From NCBI RefSeq assembly GCF_001675045.1, contig NZ_LYPA01000032.1:1-64000 (forward strand): a stretch of 64,000 bases of DNA. Direction: 5' to 3'. The DNA comes from Paenibacillus oryzae (GTDB lineage: Bacteria; Bacillota; Bacilli; Paenibacillales; Paenibacillaceae). The notes under the pieces were generated by a model, which saw nothing but the letters and a program-made list of their open reading frames with translations, was not told the DNA's origin and ran no database searches. Shown here piece after piece: positions 16,077-25,160 of this stretch; position 1 is the first letter of the stretch, and every line of letters begins with the position of its first letter. Both the position numbers and the translations under genes were made by a program.

Positions 16077-17450
16077 TTAACAACCTCCCCAAGTTTCAAA
16101 CGTAATGCCAAAACCAAGCTGCTGCAGCCGTTCGTAATAGTCCGGCAGCGTTTTGGAGACGCAGCCGGGATTGGCAATTGAAATGCCATCAATTCTGGAG
16201 GATATAAGCGATAAAGCCATCGCCATACGATGATCGTCATGCGGGTCCAGCGTTGCCGGAACAGGGGTTTCGGGATACACGGTCAAGCCGTCCGGCTTTT
16301 CATCCACCGTTATAGACAGCTTGCCCAGCTCCTCGCAAATAGCGGAAATCCGATCGCATTCGTGTTTCCGGATATGGGCCGCTCCCGTCAACGAAACCGG
16401 AGCGTCGGCAAAAATCGCAAGCACTGCAAGAGTCAAGGTTTGGTCCGAGCAGCTTTTCATATTCGCCGTAAATCCGCCGCGCAGTACCTCAGGACCCTGC
16501 ACCTCCACAAAGTCTTCGCCGCGAGTGACCATGCAGCCCATTAGCTCCAAATAACCCAGCAGCTCAATATCAGGCTGACGGGTGGACGCGGCATGGATGC
16601 CTTCAATTTTTACCGTACCGCCCGTCAAGGCAGCCAATGCCCAAAAGTAGCAGCAAGCGGAAATATCCGGCTCCAGCACGATGGAGCGTCCTCTATAGGC
16701 TCCGTTTGGAATAACGATTGCTTGCCCGCCGTTCGTAACGTGCGGAACGACGCCAAAAGCCGCCATCATATCCAGAGTCATCTCCACATATTGCTGTTGA
16801 ACAACCTCATCCTTAATAGCAATCGTCAGAGGTTCGCGCGCATAAGGCGCAGCAATAGCCAAACCGCTAATAAACTGGCTCGATGTATCTCCCGGCAGGA
16901 TTACGTTTCCGCCCTGCAATCCGCGAGCCTTCAATAGATAAGGCAGGCTGCTGCCTTCCTTCTCCATCTGTATTTCTGCGCCGCGATCGGACAAAGCATC
17001 CAGCAGCGGAGATAGAGGTCTTCGCGCCAATGCCGCGCTTCCTGTTATTTTCCATGCGCCTGCCGGCTGAACCGCAAGGGCTCCCGGCAAAAAACGTGCG
17101 ACGGTTCCCGCCGCGCCGACGTATAGCTCACCGCCAACCAGCGGAAAAAGACCTCCGCCGCCTTCAACCGTCACTTTGTTTCCGTCTACCTCTAGCTTGA
17201 TGCCAAGCCGCGTCAAGGCGTCGATACACCAGAAGGAGTCATCGCTTCGCAAAATGCCCTCAATAACCGAGGTTCCTTCAGCCAATGCGGCGATGATCAA
17301 AGCGCGATTGGTCAAGCTTTTGCTGCCGGATACCGTTAATACGGCTTCGACCTTGCCCTCGGGAGACTGAAGGCTCACTTTGCCTTTATCCCCATGCAGA
17401 GACCACGGCGACCGGCTTTCCAAATCTCTTTCCACATGCTTGTTCTCCAT
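16077..17450 (-). CDS. aroA: EPSP synthase (3-phosphoshikimate 1-carboxyvinyltransferase)
   Basis: Condenses shikimate-3-phosphate with PEP. The 457-residue protein has SGSKSLTNRALIIAALAEG, EPDISACCYF, and CVSKTLPDYY. The PEP/glyphosate loop, GNAGTAMRP in class I enzymes, reads GAAGTVARF here: the Gly and Thr are kept, but the Pro (E. coli position 101) is Phe and the Asn is Ala. This divergence is closer to non-class-I sequences. The first ~25 residues precede the usual family start, yet the ATG has a GAGGGG site. It forms a two-gene unit with aroC and is divergent from a LysR gene. Confidence 0.93.
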   Translation of the reverse strand: MENKHVERDLESRSPWSLHGDKGKVSLQSPEGKVEAVLTVSGSKSLTNRALIIAALAEGTSVIEGILRSDDSFWCIDALTRLGIKLEVDGNKVTVEGGGGLFPLVGGELYVGAAGTVARFLPGALAVQPAGAWKITGSAALARRPLSPLLDALSDRGAEIQMEKEGSSLPYLLKARGLQGGNVILPGDTSSQFISGLAIAAPYAREPLTIAIKDEVVQQQYVEMTLDMMAAFGVVPHVTNGGQAIVIPNGAYRGRSIVLEPDISACCYFWALAALTGGTVKIEGIHAASTRQPDIELLGYLELMGCMVTRGEDFVEVQGPEVLRGGFTANMKSCSDQTLTLAVLAIFADAPVSLTGAAHIRKHECDRISAICEELGKLSITVDEKPDGLTVYPETPVPATLDPHDDHRMAMALSLISSRIDGISIANPGCVSKTLPDYYERLQQLGFGITFETWGGC

Positions 17451-17489
17451 TTGCTGCCCCTCTTTCCGTTGAAACCTTTTGTTGCCTTC

Positions 17490-17538
17490 ATTATAATAGG
17501 GGTAGTGAAATAAATTAAATTAATATATTACCCAATAT
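17490..17538. promoter_or_regulatory. aroA/LysR divergent promoter region with inverted repeat
   Basis: TATAAT on the minus strand (17490-17495) is a likely aroA -10 with no good -35, as expected for an activator-dependent promoter. The inverted repeat ATATT-accc-AATAT lies at 17525-17538, within the usual position of a LysR-type box. Confidence 0.4.
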
Positions 17539-17577
17539 CAATAGACACAGTCTATGTCAAAAGGGGAGGGGTTATCA

Positions 17578-18486
17578 TTGATCCATTTGGAGTGGTACCG
17601 GATTTTTCTGCACACAGCAAGGCAAGGCAACTTCACCAAAGCTGCCAAGGATATGCATTTGACGCAGCCTTCGGTCAGTCACGCAATCAAGCAGCTGGAA
17701 GAGGAAATGGACGTCAAGCTTTTTCACCGGATGCCTAAAGGGGTAGAGCTGACGGAGGAAGGAGCCGTTCTGCTGGATTATGTGGAGCAGGCCTTTTCAA
17801 TTCTGGAATCCGGGCAGCGGCATGTAGACGGGATGAAGAAGCTGCAGCGCGGGGAAGTGCGCATCGGAGCCAGCGACTATCTGATCAAGCATCATCTGCT
17901 CCCTTACCTGAACGTCTACCACAAGGAATATCCCGGCATTCATATCCGCCTGTCCCACGGCAAAACGCCTGAGCTGGCCGAGCGGCTGCTGGAGGGGGAA
18001 ATTCATTGCGCCATCGTGCATCTGCCGCTTGAAGACCCGCTTCTTGAGGTCAGGATGCTGGCGCTTCAGGACTATTGCTTTGTAGCTGGAGCGGAGAAGT
18101 ACGGAGCGCTTAAAGGGAGGCCGCTCGGAAGAGAGGAGCTGTCCATGCTGCCGCTGCTGCTGCTGTCGGCGGGCAGCAGCACGCGGCGTTTTGTAGAGCA
18201 GTGGTTTGCGGAGGAAGGTATTGAGGTTGAAGCGGATATCGAGCTGGGAAGTCTTGACCTGCTTGCCGAATTCGCCATGCTTGGCTATGGCGTTGCGCTT
18301 ATTAACCGCTCCTTCGTGGAGGCAGAGATTGCGTCCGGCAAGCTGCTGGAGCTGGAGCTGGCGGAGCCGCTTCCGCCTCGAAGCATCGGCTTCGCTGTAC
18401 GGCGCGATTTGAAGCTCTCGCTGGCGGCGGAGGATTTTGTCCGTTTGCTGATTGAGGGAAGCTCAAAAAACAACGCTCCGCTTTAG
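17578..18486 (+). CDS. LysR-family transcriptional regulator
   Basis: A 302-residue regulator. The N-terminal winged helix is textbook (FLHTARQGNFTKAAKDMHLTQPSVSHAIKQLEEEMDVKLFHR), followed by a periplasmic-binding-like effector domain (VRIGASDYLIKHHLLPYLNVYHKEYP...). I chose TTG 17578 because GGGGAGGGG is 6 bases upstream; the in-frame ATG at 17554 lies before that site. It is divergent from aroA-aroC and is the likely regulator of that pair, the co-inducer perhaps being a shikimate-pathway intermediate (inference). Its TAG stop lies in one arm of the short inverted-repeat element at 18484. Confidence 0.88.
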   Translation: MIHLEWYRIFLHTARQGNFTKAAKDMHLTQPSVSHAIKQLEEEMDVKLFHRMPKGVELTEEGAVLLDYVEQAFSILESGQRHVDGMKKLQRGEVRIGASDYLIKHHLLPYLNVYHKEYPGIHIRLSHGKTPELAERLLEGEIHCAIVHLPLEDPLLEVRMLALQDYCFVAGAEKYGALKGRPLGREELSMLPLLLLSAGSSTRRFVEQWFAEEGIEVEADIELGSLDLLAEFAMLGYGVALINRSFVEAEIASGKLLELELAEPLPPRSIGFAVRRDLKLSLAAEDFVRLLIEGSSKNNAPL

Positions 18487-18558
18487 GGCATATCCGAAAA
18501 CTTCGCAGGGAGCAAATAGTGCTGAAGTGTTCAGGCAAGCTTGCTCAGATACGCCCTA
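18484..18558. repeat. 75-bp element with terminal inverted repeats between convergent genes
   Basis: Ends TAGGGCATATCCGA and, in reverse complement, TAGGGCGTATCTGA match at 12 of 14 bases. The TAG of each end is the stop codon of the gene running into it: LysR on the plus strand, ABC permease on the minus strand. It may be a bidirectional terminator stem or the remnant of a small mobile element. Confidence 0.55.
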
Positions 18559-19263
18559 GTTCAACTTGCGCTTGTTCATAACAATAGCGAATACAAGGAC
18601 CGAAACCGATCCGTACAGCAAGGGGGCGATCATTGCCCAAAGCTTCATCGCCCAGGATACGCTGTCGTAGTTCATCATGGCATGGATGGAAAAACGAATC
18701 GGAGGAAGAACGTGCAGCACGTTATCCCAGCCTTGAGGCAGCACGTTTTCCAGTCCCTTTGCCCCGAGGGAGCAAGCGATTACGGCAGCAAGCAGCATAA
18801 GCGACTGCACTCTTGAAGCGAACAGCTTAACCGTAAACCAGCAGGCTATGGAGGCACCGAGCCAAGCGGCGGCGGCATGATAACCCGTTGCCATCAGGAG
18901 CTCCTCCAATGAAGCGGCCCGATCAAATTTGTTCGTCAAAGCAGGATAAGCTACGGCAAACCAGCCAAGGGGCAGTGTAAACAACCAGCTGTATAAAACC
19001 TTGGCCATATTCAGCTTGCTCAGGCTTCCCGCATGCATCGAAGTGACAAGCTCTTGATTGGTCCTCTCCAGATCAATAACGGCAGCGCTAAGCGCGATAG
19101 ATACAATAAACAGGAAGGATGCCGAAAACGCATAACTTCCCATAACGGGATTAGGCACGACCGAATAAACAAAAATAATGCCCAGCAAATAAACAAACGT
19201 TGGAGGCGCATACCGGTAAGAGGTCATGAAGCATTTGTGCAAATAAGCAAGCAATGCTCTCAT
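18556..19263 (-). CDS. ABC exporter membrane subunit, putative
   Basis: A 235-residue protein with about six hydrophobic segments (for example PPTFVYLLGIIFVYSVV, FLFIVSIALSAAVI, LMLLAAVIACSLGA, IAPLLYGSVSVLVFAIV). The ATG overlaps the stop of the upstream ABC ATPase by four bases, so it is presumably its membrane partner. Family cannot be named. Its TAG stop falls in the inverted-repeat element at 18484-18558. Confidence 0.7.
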   Translation of the reverse strand: MRALLAYLHKCFMTSYRYAPPTFVYLLGIIFVYSVVPNPVMGSYAFSASFLFIVSIALSAAVIDLERTNQELVTSMHAGSLSKLNMAKVLYSWLFTLPLGWFAVAYPALTNKFDRAASLEELLMATGYHAAAAWLGASIACWFTVKLFASRVQSLMLLAAVIACSLGAKGLENVLPQGWDNVLHVLPPIRFSIHAMMNYDSVSWAMKLWAMIAPLLYGSVSVLVFAIVMNKRKLN

Positions 19264-20147
19264 TGTTTCCCCTCCTCCTCTTGCCGCTGAAGCGAAAGCA
19301 AAATGCCTCCCGCTTCCAACAACTCAGCTATAAATCGCTGCAGCCCCGATTCCGGAATGAAACAGCAATAACATCCGTCATCTTCAGGCGCAAGCTGGAC
19401 AGCAGGAAAGGAAAGCTCAAGACGGTTCACCTGGCGCTCATCCAGCTTGCTTTTCACCTCATACCTAACTTCCCTTTGTGGGCTGCCCTTTGCTCTGACT
19501 CCCTCCTCCTGCTCCTGCTCCTGCTCCAAAAAAAGCTCTCCATTCCGCACCAAAAGTGTACGATAAAGCAGATACTCTGCTGGAATATCGCCATGTACCG
19601 CGACCACAATTGCTGTTCCAATCTGCTGAACGGCTTGTAAGGAAGACAGAAGATGCTCCACGGACGCCTTGTCCAGGCCGGAAAATGGCTCGTCCAGCAG
19701 CAGCAAATCCGGCTCCCGCAGCGAGGCCTGCATCATATTTACCTTTTGCAGCATCCCTTTGGAATAATGGCGCATATTTGTTTTGTTAGCGGGATCAAGC
19801 CTGAAACGCTCATGCAGCTCCAAAATCCGGGGTTGAAGCGTACGAGGTTCAATGCCAGCGATACGCCCCATATGCCGCAAATAGTCCGCCGAAGTCATAG
19901 CTAATCCAGCCAGACGATCCGGCGCGTAACCAATTACGGGCGGTGGAGAACCAACAATTATTCGTTCGCCCGAGGTTGGCGCGATCAGCCCTGCAAGCAG
20001 CTTGAGCAGCGTGCTTTTCCCCTGGCCGTTGCCTCCCCTCAGCAGCAGACATTCTCCCTTGCGAAGCTCCAGGTTTACCTCCGACAGCACCGTAGAACCT
20101 CCGTAACGCTTGTGTACATTTTTGAGGCTTACCAAAAGCTCGGTCAT
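19260..20147 (-). CDS. ABC transporter ATP-binding protein
   Basis: A 295-residue ATPase: Walker A GGNGQGKST, signature HYSKGMLQK (degenerate, YSKGM instead of LSGGQ), Walker B LLLLDEPFSGLD, switch His in VVAVHGD. After residue ~215 there is a ~75-residue tail starting with an acidic Glu/Gln run (LEQEQEQEEG). YSKGM-type signatures are common in exporters of the ABC-2/CcmA kind. It is coupled to the permease at 18556 and 39 bases downstream of the permease at 20187, so all five ABC genes may be one message. Confidence 0.88.
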   Translation of the reverse strand: MTELLVSLKNVHKRYGGSTVLSEVNLELRKGECLLLRGGNGQGKSTLLKLLAGLIAPTSGERIIVGSPPPVIGYAPDRLAGLAMTSADYLRHMGRIAGIEPRTLQPRILELHERFRLDPANKTNMRHYSKGMLQKVNMMQASLREPDLLLLDEPFSGLDKASVEHLLSSLQAVQQIGTAIVVAVHGDIPAEYLLYRTLLVRNGELFLEQEQEQEEGVRAKGSPQREVRYEVKSKLDERQVNRLELSFPAVQLAPEDDGCYCCFIPESGLQRFIAELLEAGGILLSLQRQEEEGKQ

Positions 20148-20186
20148 TGTACAGCTCCAATCTGCCTATGTTCATGTATTCCATGC

Positions 20187-20960
20187 TCAAGCATCTCTTC
20201 TGCGGTAGGCCGCAATCGCTCCCGCCATAAAAATGATTGCCCATATCCCTGCAATACCTGTCCCTTGCATGGGCGTAAGCGCATTTATGTCATCAGATGC
20301 AGGCTTCATGTACATATAATGTCCTGCTATATCGGGAAAATAGTTGAAAATACGCGGCAGATAAGGTTCCGATAGCGGACTCACAATGAAATAATATCCA
20401 ATTAGCAACGCCAAAGCAGGAGTCGTTCGTCTTAATAAAGCTCCAATGGCCGCACTAATAAGTGTGGTTATCGTTAAATAACCTGCTGCCCCAGCCAATG
20501 CTTCTATCATTTTGTCCATTTCAATCGCCGCCGCTGCATCTTTCATCATCATAAAAGAATAGAATACGCCTGATGCAGCAATAATCAGTGCAGCAGGAAC
20601 GGTTAGTATGGCTAATGCCACATACTTCATGGATAATTGATAGCCCCGCCAAGGCATCGCCGTTAGCGTCGTTCGAATCTGTCCATTCTCATACTCTGAA
20701 CAAGCAGCCAGAATGCCCAAAATAATGAACCCTGCTTGAAGATATCCCATAGATGCAAGCCCCGTATTCAGGATACTTTGAGCTCCCGCACCTGATGCCC
20801 CCTGTAAGCCAGCAGAAGTAAAAGCCGCAGCTAATACCATATTAGCAAGGAATGCAACAATAAGAGTAAGCCATATCAAGGGGAGCGTAACCAGCTTTTC
20901 CAGCTCGGAGCCCAGCATATGCATGATCTTTCGACTAGAAGAAACAACAGAAGCCCTCAT
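20187..20960 (-). CDS. ABC-2-type permease
   Basis: A 257-residue integral membrane protein with about six segments. The N-terminal cytoplasmic part SELEKLVTLPLIWLTLIVAFLANMVLAAAF is the ABC-2 pattern, and ACSEYENGQIRTTLTAMPWRGYQL is the typical conserved loop of small exporter permeases. It overlaps the preceding paralogous permease gene by four bases (ATGA). With 20957 and 21703 it forms a heterodimeric exporter. Confidence 0.82.
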   Translation of the reverse strand: MRASVVSSSRKIMHMLGSELEKLVTLPLIWLTLIVAFLANMVLAAAFTSAGLQGASGAGAQSILNTGLASMGYLQAGFIILGILAACSEYENGQIRTTLTAMPWRGYQLSMKYVALAILTVPAALIIAASGVFYSFMMMKDAAAAIEMDKMIEALAGAAGYLTITTLISAAIGALLRRTTPALALLIGYYFIVSPLSEPYLPRIFNYFPDIAGHYMYMKPASDDINALTPMQGTGIAGIWAIIFMAGAIAAYRRRDA

Positions 20961-21706
20961 GCTGCAACGTCCCTTCTATGGAATACAATAGCTGCGATCA
21001 TGAAAAACACAGCTGCCCAGGCAGCCATAACGAAGCCGCCTGCAAGTGGAGTGTGAACACTATCGCTCATAGACATAAACATATCAATACCAGCCCTGTC
21101 TGGTAAATAATACGCCAGCTTTGTAACCTTGGAAAGCACAACGCTTAAGGATACAACGGATGAATTAATCATGAGTACAGTAAGCGGGATGACTCCGCTT
21201 TTTGTAATAAAAGTTAACCCGGATGCCAAAAGAGCAGTCAAAACCCAATAACAAGCGACGCCAAGAAGTTTGGACCAATCAAAGGTTGGGGCATATTCGC
21301 CCAATATAAGACGTGTTACGGTCAAGGTTGTGAAAATAGCCACCACACACAGCAGGATGCTGATGATGGTTACGGCGCCCCCTTTTGCCAGCATAAAAGA
21401 AAGCCGGGATGGAACAACAGATAAACTTGTCGTCAGCTGTTGTCCCCCTCCGTTTTCATTGCTCTCCCTCACATATTCGCTGCTTACAGCAAGCACGCCA
21501 ACTATAATGACGCCTTGCACACCAAAGGCTAATCCTATGTAGCCAACCTCTGAAAGCCGCGTGCTAATGCCTGCAATAATATCCTTTTTTTCCGCAAAAT
21601 TATCGAGAGCCGCAAATAATGCCGGGGCAAACGCCCCTAGCAGAAGGGCGAGCCATATATAAGGCAGGGAAAACAGTTTGGATAGCTCCGCCTTAAAGGC
21701 TTTCAT
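20957..21706 (-). CDS. ABC-2-type permease
   Basis: A 249-residue membrane protein, paralogue of its downstream neighbour: FKAELSKLFSLPYIWLALLLGAFAPALFAAL, then VLAVSSEYVRESNENGGGQQLTTSLSVVPSRLSFMLAK, then four more hydrophobic segments. The ATG overlaps the ATPase stop. Two similar permeases with one ATPase suggest a drug or peptide exporter or resistance pump; substrate unknown. Confidence 0.82.
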   Translation of the reverse strand: MKAFKAELSKLFSLPYIWLALLLGAFAPALFAALDNFAEKKDIIAGISTRLSEVGYIGLAFGVQGVIIVGVLAVSSEYVRESNENGGGQQLTTSLSVVPSRLSFMLAKGGAVTIISILLCVVAIFTTLTVTRLILGEYAPTFDWSKLLGVACYWVLTALLASGLTFITKSGVIPLTVLMINSSVVSLSVVLSKVTKLAYYLPDRAGIDMFMSMSDSVHTPLAGGFVMAAWAAVFFMIAAIVFHRRDVAA

Positions 21707-22416
21707 CCTGTATCACCTGCCCGTTCCGCCGTCAGAGCAAAGAAGGCATCCTCCAGGGTGGAATGAGTGCCTATAATTTCCTCCAACGCTCCATCCGCAA
21801 CGATTTTCCCGCGTTTAATGATAACCACATCATCAACTGTCTCTGCAAGCTCACCCATTAAATGACTGGATAATAAAACCGTGTTGCCAAACTCGGCGCG
21901 TTCCCGCAAAAAAGTCCGAATCCACCGTATTCCCTCCGGATCAAGCCCGTTAACAGGTTCATCCAATACCAATATCGGGGGATCGCCAAGGAGAGCCGCT
22001 GCCAAAGCAAGTCTTCTCCCCATACCCAGAGAATAACTTCCCACTCGTTTGCCAGCCGCATAAGTAAGACCTACCATATCCAGCACTTCCTCGACACGGG
22101 AGCGGGGCAACCCCGCAGCACGAGCTATCCAGCGCAAATGCGCGCGTCCTGTACGCATTCCATGCGCTCCGGACCCATCGAATGCGGCTCCCACTGTCAT
22201 TAGGGGATTAGCTAATTGTGCAAATGGCTTCCCGTTAATAAGCGCACTTCCCGATGTGGCGCGATCTAGTCCAAGCAGGATACGAAGAGTCGAGCTTTTA
22301 CCCGCTCCATTGGGACCCAAAAAACCAGTGACTCTGCCTGGCCTGGCTTGAAAGCTGATCCCTGAAAGGATTTCATGAGCTCCGCGGCGTTTCACTAAAT
22401 GATCAATAGTAAGCAA
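21703..22416 (-). CDS. ABC transporter ATP-binding protein, BcrA-like
   Basis: A 237-residue ATPase: Walker A GPNGAGKSS, signature YSLGMGRRLALA (LSLGM-type, typical of BcrA/LanF ATPases), Walker B ILVLDEPVNGLDPEGI, switch region LLSSHLMGE. I start it at TTG 22416, 8 bases after AAGGAAG; an ATG a few bases earlier is out of frame, and a start at 22461 has no ribosome site. It is the first gene of the five-gene ABC run and lies 92 bases downstream of the histidine kinase gene, probably its regulatory partner. Confidence 0.85.
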   Translation of the reverse strand: MLTIDHLVKRRGAHEILSGISFQARPGRVTGFLGPNGAGKSSTLRILLGLDRATSGSALINGKPFAQLANPLMTVGAAFDGSGAHGMRTGRAHLRWIARAAGLPRSRVEEVLDMVGLTYAAGKRVGSYSLGMGRRLALAAALLGDPPILVLDEPVNGLDPEGIRWIRTFLRERAEFGNTVLLSSHLMGELAETVDDVVIIKRGKIVADGALEEIIGTHSTLEDAFFALTAERAGDTG

Positions 22417-22508
22417 CCATAACACTTCCTTTCTGTTATGGTTCCCATTATAAAAAAGCAAGGTTACATTCCGGTTATCCTGTCGTTTAATTCTGGGTTA
22501 CCTTTTGG

Positions 22509-23573
22509 TTAAGCCTTGCCGATAGCTACTTTTGTGCCATTTTCATCTGATGTAAACTCAGCCTTCAGCTTCATTTGTTCGAGCATATACGTTGCAATGG
22601 ATAAACCGATCCCGGCCCCGCGCTCATAGGAGAAATTGCTCATCCCCGGACCTCTGTCTGCAATAATGATGGCTTGTTTTTCGACATTAACGACAATGCT
22701 TGCGTATTTCCCCTCTGCGGCATGACGAAGGATATTCTGAAACAGATTATCCAGAACCCGCGTCATCCAGGCCGGATCAACCTCCCAATAAAAGGTTTCC
22801 TCTGACGGTAAATCAACCTCCACCTGAAAATCTTTTTCTTCAAAAAGGGGATACCACGCAGCAACAGATGACCTTACTAAACGACCGATATCGGTTGAAG
22901 CGGGCCGAAACGGATGTTTTCCCGAAGTAAGCAAGGTATAGGAAAATAAATCATCCATTAGCTCTCCGACCCTTGTAATCGTATGATTGATTTCGGCTAA
23001 GGAATTTTGTCCTTCTGCACTCATTGCTTCTTTGTTTAGGCGGGTAACATGTCCTCTCAAAACAGTAAGCGGCGTTCGCAGGTCGTGAGATAAGTTGGCA
23101 ATGAGCCGCTGTCGTAACACTTCCTCCTCATGTTCTCGTTTGCGGCTATCCTCAAGCTGCTGAATCATCCAATTAAAGGAACGTCCTAACTGATCAATTT
23201 CATCCATGCGGTCATTTTGAATAGCTATTGGTTTAGGAAATGAATGATGATCTGCTGAAAATGACATAACCTCCTGCAAATTCGCCAGACGTTTCCGAAG
23301 TCTCATAAAAAACACCCAGGATATCACAACAAATGCAACACTAATAAAACCAAGCAAAACCAATGCAACGTAAAATAGATTTAATGTATTCAGGTCTTCC
23401 TCATTAATCCCCGGAAAACTAATAATCGCAAAAAAGAAAATAAGCACAAGCGGGGGAATAAAAATAAACTGAAAGTGCCTCGTTAAAAAACGACGAAACA
23501 AGGTACCGGGCTGCTTCTGCTCCTGTTTATGATTCTTTTCCTGCTTCTGTCCCTGTTCCTGTTTCATTCTCAT
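22509..23573 (-). CDS. Sensor histidine kinase
   Basis: A 354-residue membrane kinase. After a Gln/Lys-rich cytoplasmic start (QEQGQKQEKNHKQEQKQ) two membrane segments lie near residues 35-55 and 63-88, with only a short external loop, so it is of the intramembrane or transporter-sensing size. Then HAMP-like linker, H-box NLSHDLRTPL, N-box NLFQNILRHA (last part variable), G-boxes DRGPGMS and GAGIGLSIA. Its ATG overlaps the response-regulator stop by four bases. Confidence 0.9.
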   Translation of the reverse strand: MRMKQEQGQKQEKNHKQEQKQPGTLFRRFLTRHFQFIFIPPLVLIFFFAIISFPGINEEDLNTLNLFYVALVLLGFISVAFVVISWVFFMRLRKRLANLQEVMSFSADHHSFPKPIAIQNDRMDEIDQLGRSFNWMIQQLEDSRKREHEEEVLRQRLIANLSHDLRTPLTVLRGHVTRLNKEAMSAEGQNSLAEINHTITRVGELMDDLFSYTLLTSGKHPFRPASTDIGRLVRSSVAAWYPLFEEKDFQVEVDLPSEETFYWEVDPAWMTRVLDNLFQNILRHAAEGKYASIVVNVEKQAIIIADRGPGMSNFSYERGAGIGLSIATYMLEQMKLKAEFTSDENGTKVAIGKA

Positions 23574-24247
23574 AGCTTCACCCGATAACCTATTCCCTTC
23601 AACGTTTCAATGATCTCCGGGGAATCCGAATAAGGCTCAAGCTTTTGACGCAGCCGATGGATATGGACCATTAAGGTTTTATCGCCCGTTATATAGGCTT
23701 CCTCCCAAATGGCTTCATAAATTTGTTCTTTGGGCAGCACCTGGTTGGGATGGCGCAAGAAATACATCAGGATTTGATGCTGCTTCCCTGTCAAAATGAT
23801 TTCTTCGCCGCTGCGTTTGTCGATGACCGTTAACCCCTCTGGATTGACTTCAATATGATTTCCTAACAAGATGCGTTGAGGCTGCACTTCGCCCCTTCGG
23901 CGGATTAATACCTCCATCCTTGCAACCAGTTCATCCATATGGAAGGGCTTTGTTAAATAGTCATCGGCAAATTGCAGACCATCTACTTTATCATCTATCG
24001 ATGTCCGGGCAGATAACAGCAAAACAGGAATAGCAGGCGCTGCCTTTTTTAACCGTTTCCCCACCGTAAATCCGTCCAGGCCAGGCAGCATAATGTCCAA
24101 AATAACGATGTCATGCTGACCCGCTTCTTTTTCGGCCCCTTCGCCAGAAAGCAGCCAATAAACAGCATACCCCCGCTGCTCCAATTCTTCTTTTACCCAA
24201 ACGCCTATTTCCTCATTATCTTCTATGTATAACACGTTTTTTTTCAC
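23570..24247 (-). CDS. OmpR-family response regulator
   Basis: A 225-residue regulator: receiver domain with acidic pocket YIEDNEE, phospho-acceptor in VILDIMLPG, LSARTS and KPFHMDE, followed by an OmpR/PhoB winged helix (GKQHQILMYFLRHPNQVLPKEQIYEAIW...TLMVHIHRLRQKL). The start is GTG. It is cotranscribed with its kinase and heads the minus-strand ABC run. The 211-base gap to the divergent ABC operon at 24459 probably holds its own and perhaps the neighbour's operator; no clear direct repeat was identified. Confidence 0.9.
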   Translation of the reverse strand: MKKNVLYIEDNEEIGVWVKEELEQRGYAVYWLLSGEGAEKEAGQHDIVILDIMLPGLDGFTVGKRLKKAAPAIPVLLLSARTSIDDKVDGLQFADDYLTKPFHMDELVARMEVLIRRRGEVQPQRILLGNHIEVNPEGLTVIDKRSGEEIILTGKQHQILMYFLRHPNQVLPKEQIYEAIWEEAYITGDKTLMVHIHRLRQKLEPYSDSPEIIETLKGIGYRVKL

Positions 24248-24458
24248 GCAGCATCCCTCTCTCTCCTTCCAGTTTAAGTTGCGTTATCCAATAAAACAAC
24301 TCTTAAACAATCGCATGTTATCCCCTTTGCAGGATATCGGATTTTCAAAATCAGGATGTTTTGCTTCCTTTATAAATTCTTGAAAACTAAGCGTTACAGT
24401 AAGTGGCATACAAAAAAACGCAAAGATCTGTCATAACGGGAAAGGATGAAGACCAACA

Positions 24459-25160
24459 ATGACTCACGAATTTATTCTGCACACGGAGGGCTTGAGCAAA
24501 ACCTATGGCAAGCAGCGGGCAGTGGATAACCTTTCGCTGCAGATCAAAGCAGGCACCATCTATGGCTTGCTGGGGCCAAACGGCGCAGGCAAATCCACTA
24601 CGCTAAAAATGCTGACCGGGCTTATCCGTCCCAGCGGAGGTCAAATTTGGGTGGACGGCGAGCCCTGGCAGCGAAGGCATCTGGACTCCATCGGCGCTTT
24701 GATTGAAGCGCCCGCTCTATACGGCAATCTGACCGCAGCCGAAAACCTGACCATACACGCCAAGCTGAGAGGGCTGCCGAACAAAGCCATCCATGAGGTG
24801 CTGGAAACGGTAGGCCTGCAGCATACCGGCAAAAAGCGGACCTCCCAGTTTTCGCTTGGCATGAAGCAGCGGCTTGGCGTAGCCATCGCGTTGCTGGGCA
24901 CGCCCAAGCTGATCATTCTGGACGAGCCTACAAACGGTCTTGATCCCATCGGCATTCAGGAGCTGCGGGATTTAATCCTCTCCTTCCCCGCGCGCGGCAT
25001 CACCGTTATTTTGTCCAGTCATGCCTTGACGGAGGTGGCCCAGCTTGTCGAAAGTATTGGTATTATTAGCGAAGGTCAGCTTAAGCATCAGGGCCCCCTC
25101 CGGCAGGACAAGGATCTGGAGACTTTATTTATGGACGTAGTGCGGGGGGCGAAATTATGA
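24459..25160 (+). CDS. Lantibiotic-resistance ABC transporter ATPase (LanF/BcrA-type)
   Basis: A 233-residue ATPase with Walker A GPNGAGKST, signature FSLGMKQRLGVAIALLG (the SLGMKQRLG form of LanF/BcrA), Walker B LIILDEPTNGLDPIGI and LSSHALTE. It would energise a pump that removes lantibiotics or related peptides from the membrane. It is followed directly by two MutE/EpiE and MutG-like permeases, with a four-base overlap. No lantibiotic precursor or modification gene lies in the window, so the role is resistance rather than producer self-immunity (inference). Confidence 0.88.
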   Translation: MTHEFILHTEGLSKTYGKQRAVDNLSLQIKAGTIYGLLGPNGAGKSTTLKMLTGLIRPSGGQIWVDGEPWQRRHLDSIGALIEAPALYGNLTAAENLTIHAKLRGLPNKAIHEVLETVGLQHTGKKRTSQFSLGMKQRLGVAIALLGTPKLIILDEPTNGLDPIGIQELRDLILSFPARGITVILSSHALTEVAQLVESIGIISEGQLKHQGPLRQDKDLETLFMDVVRGAKL

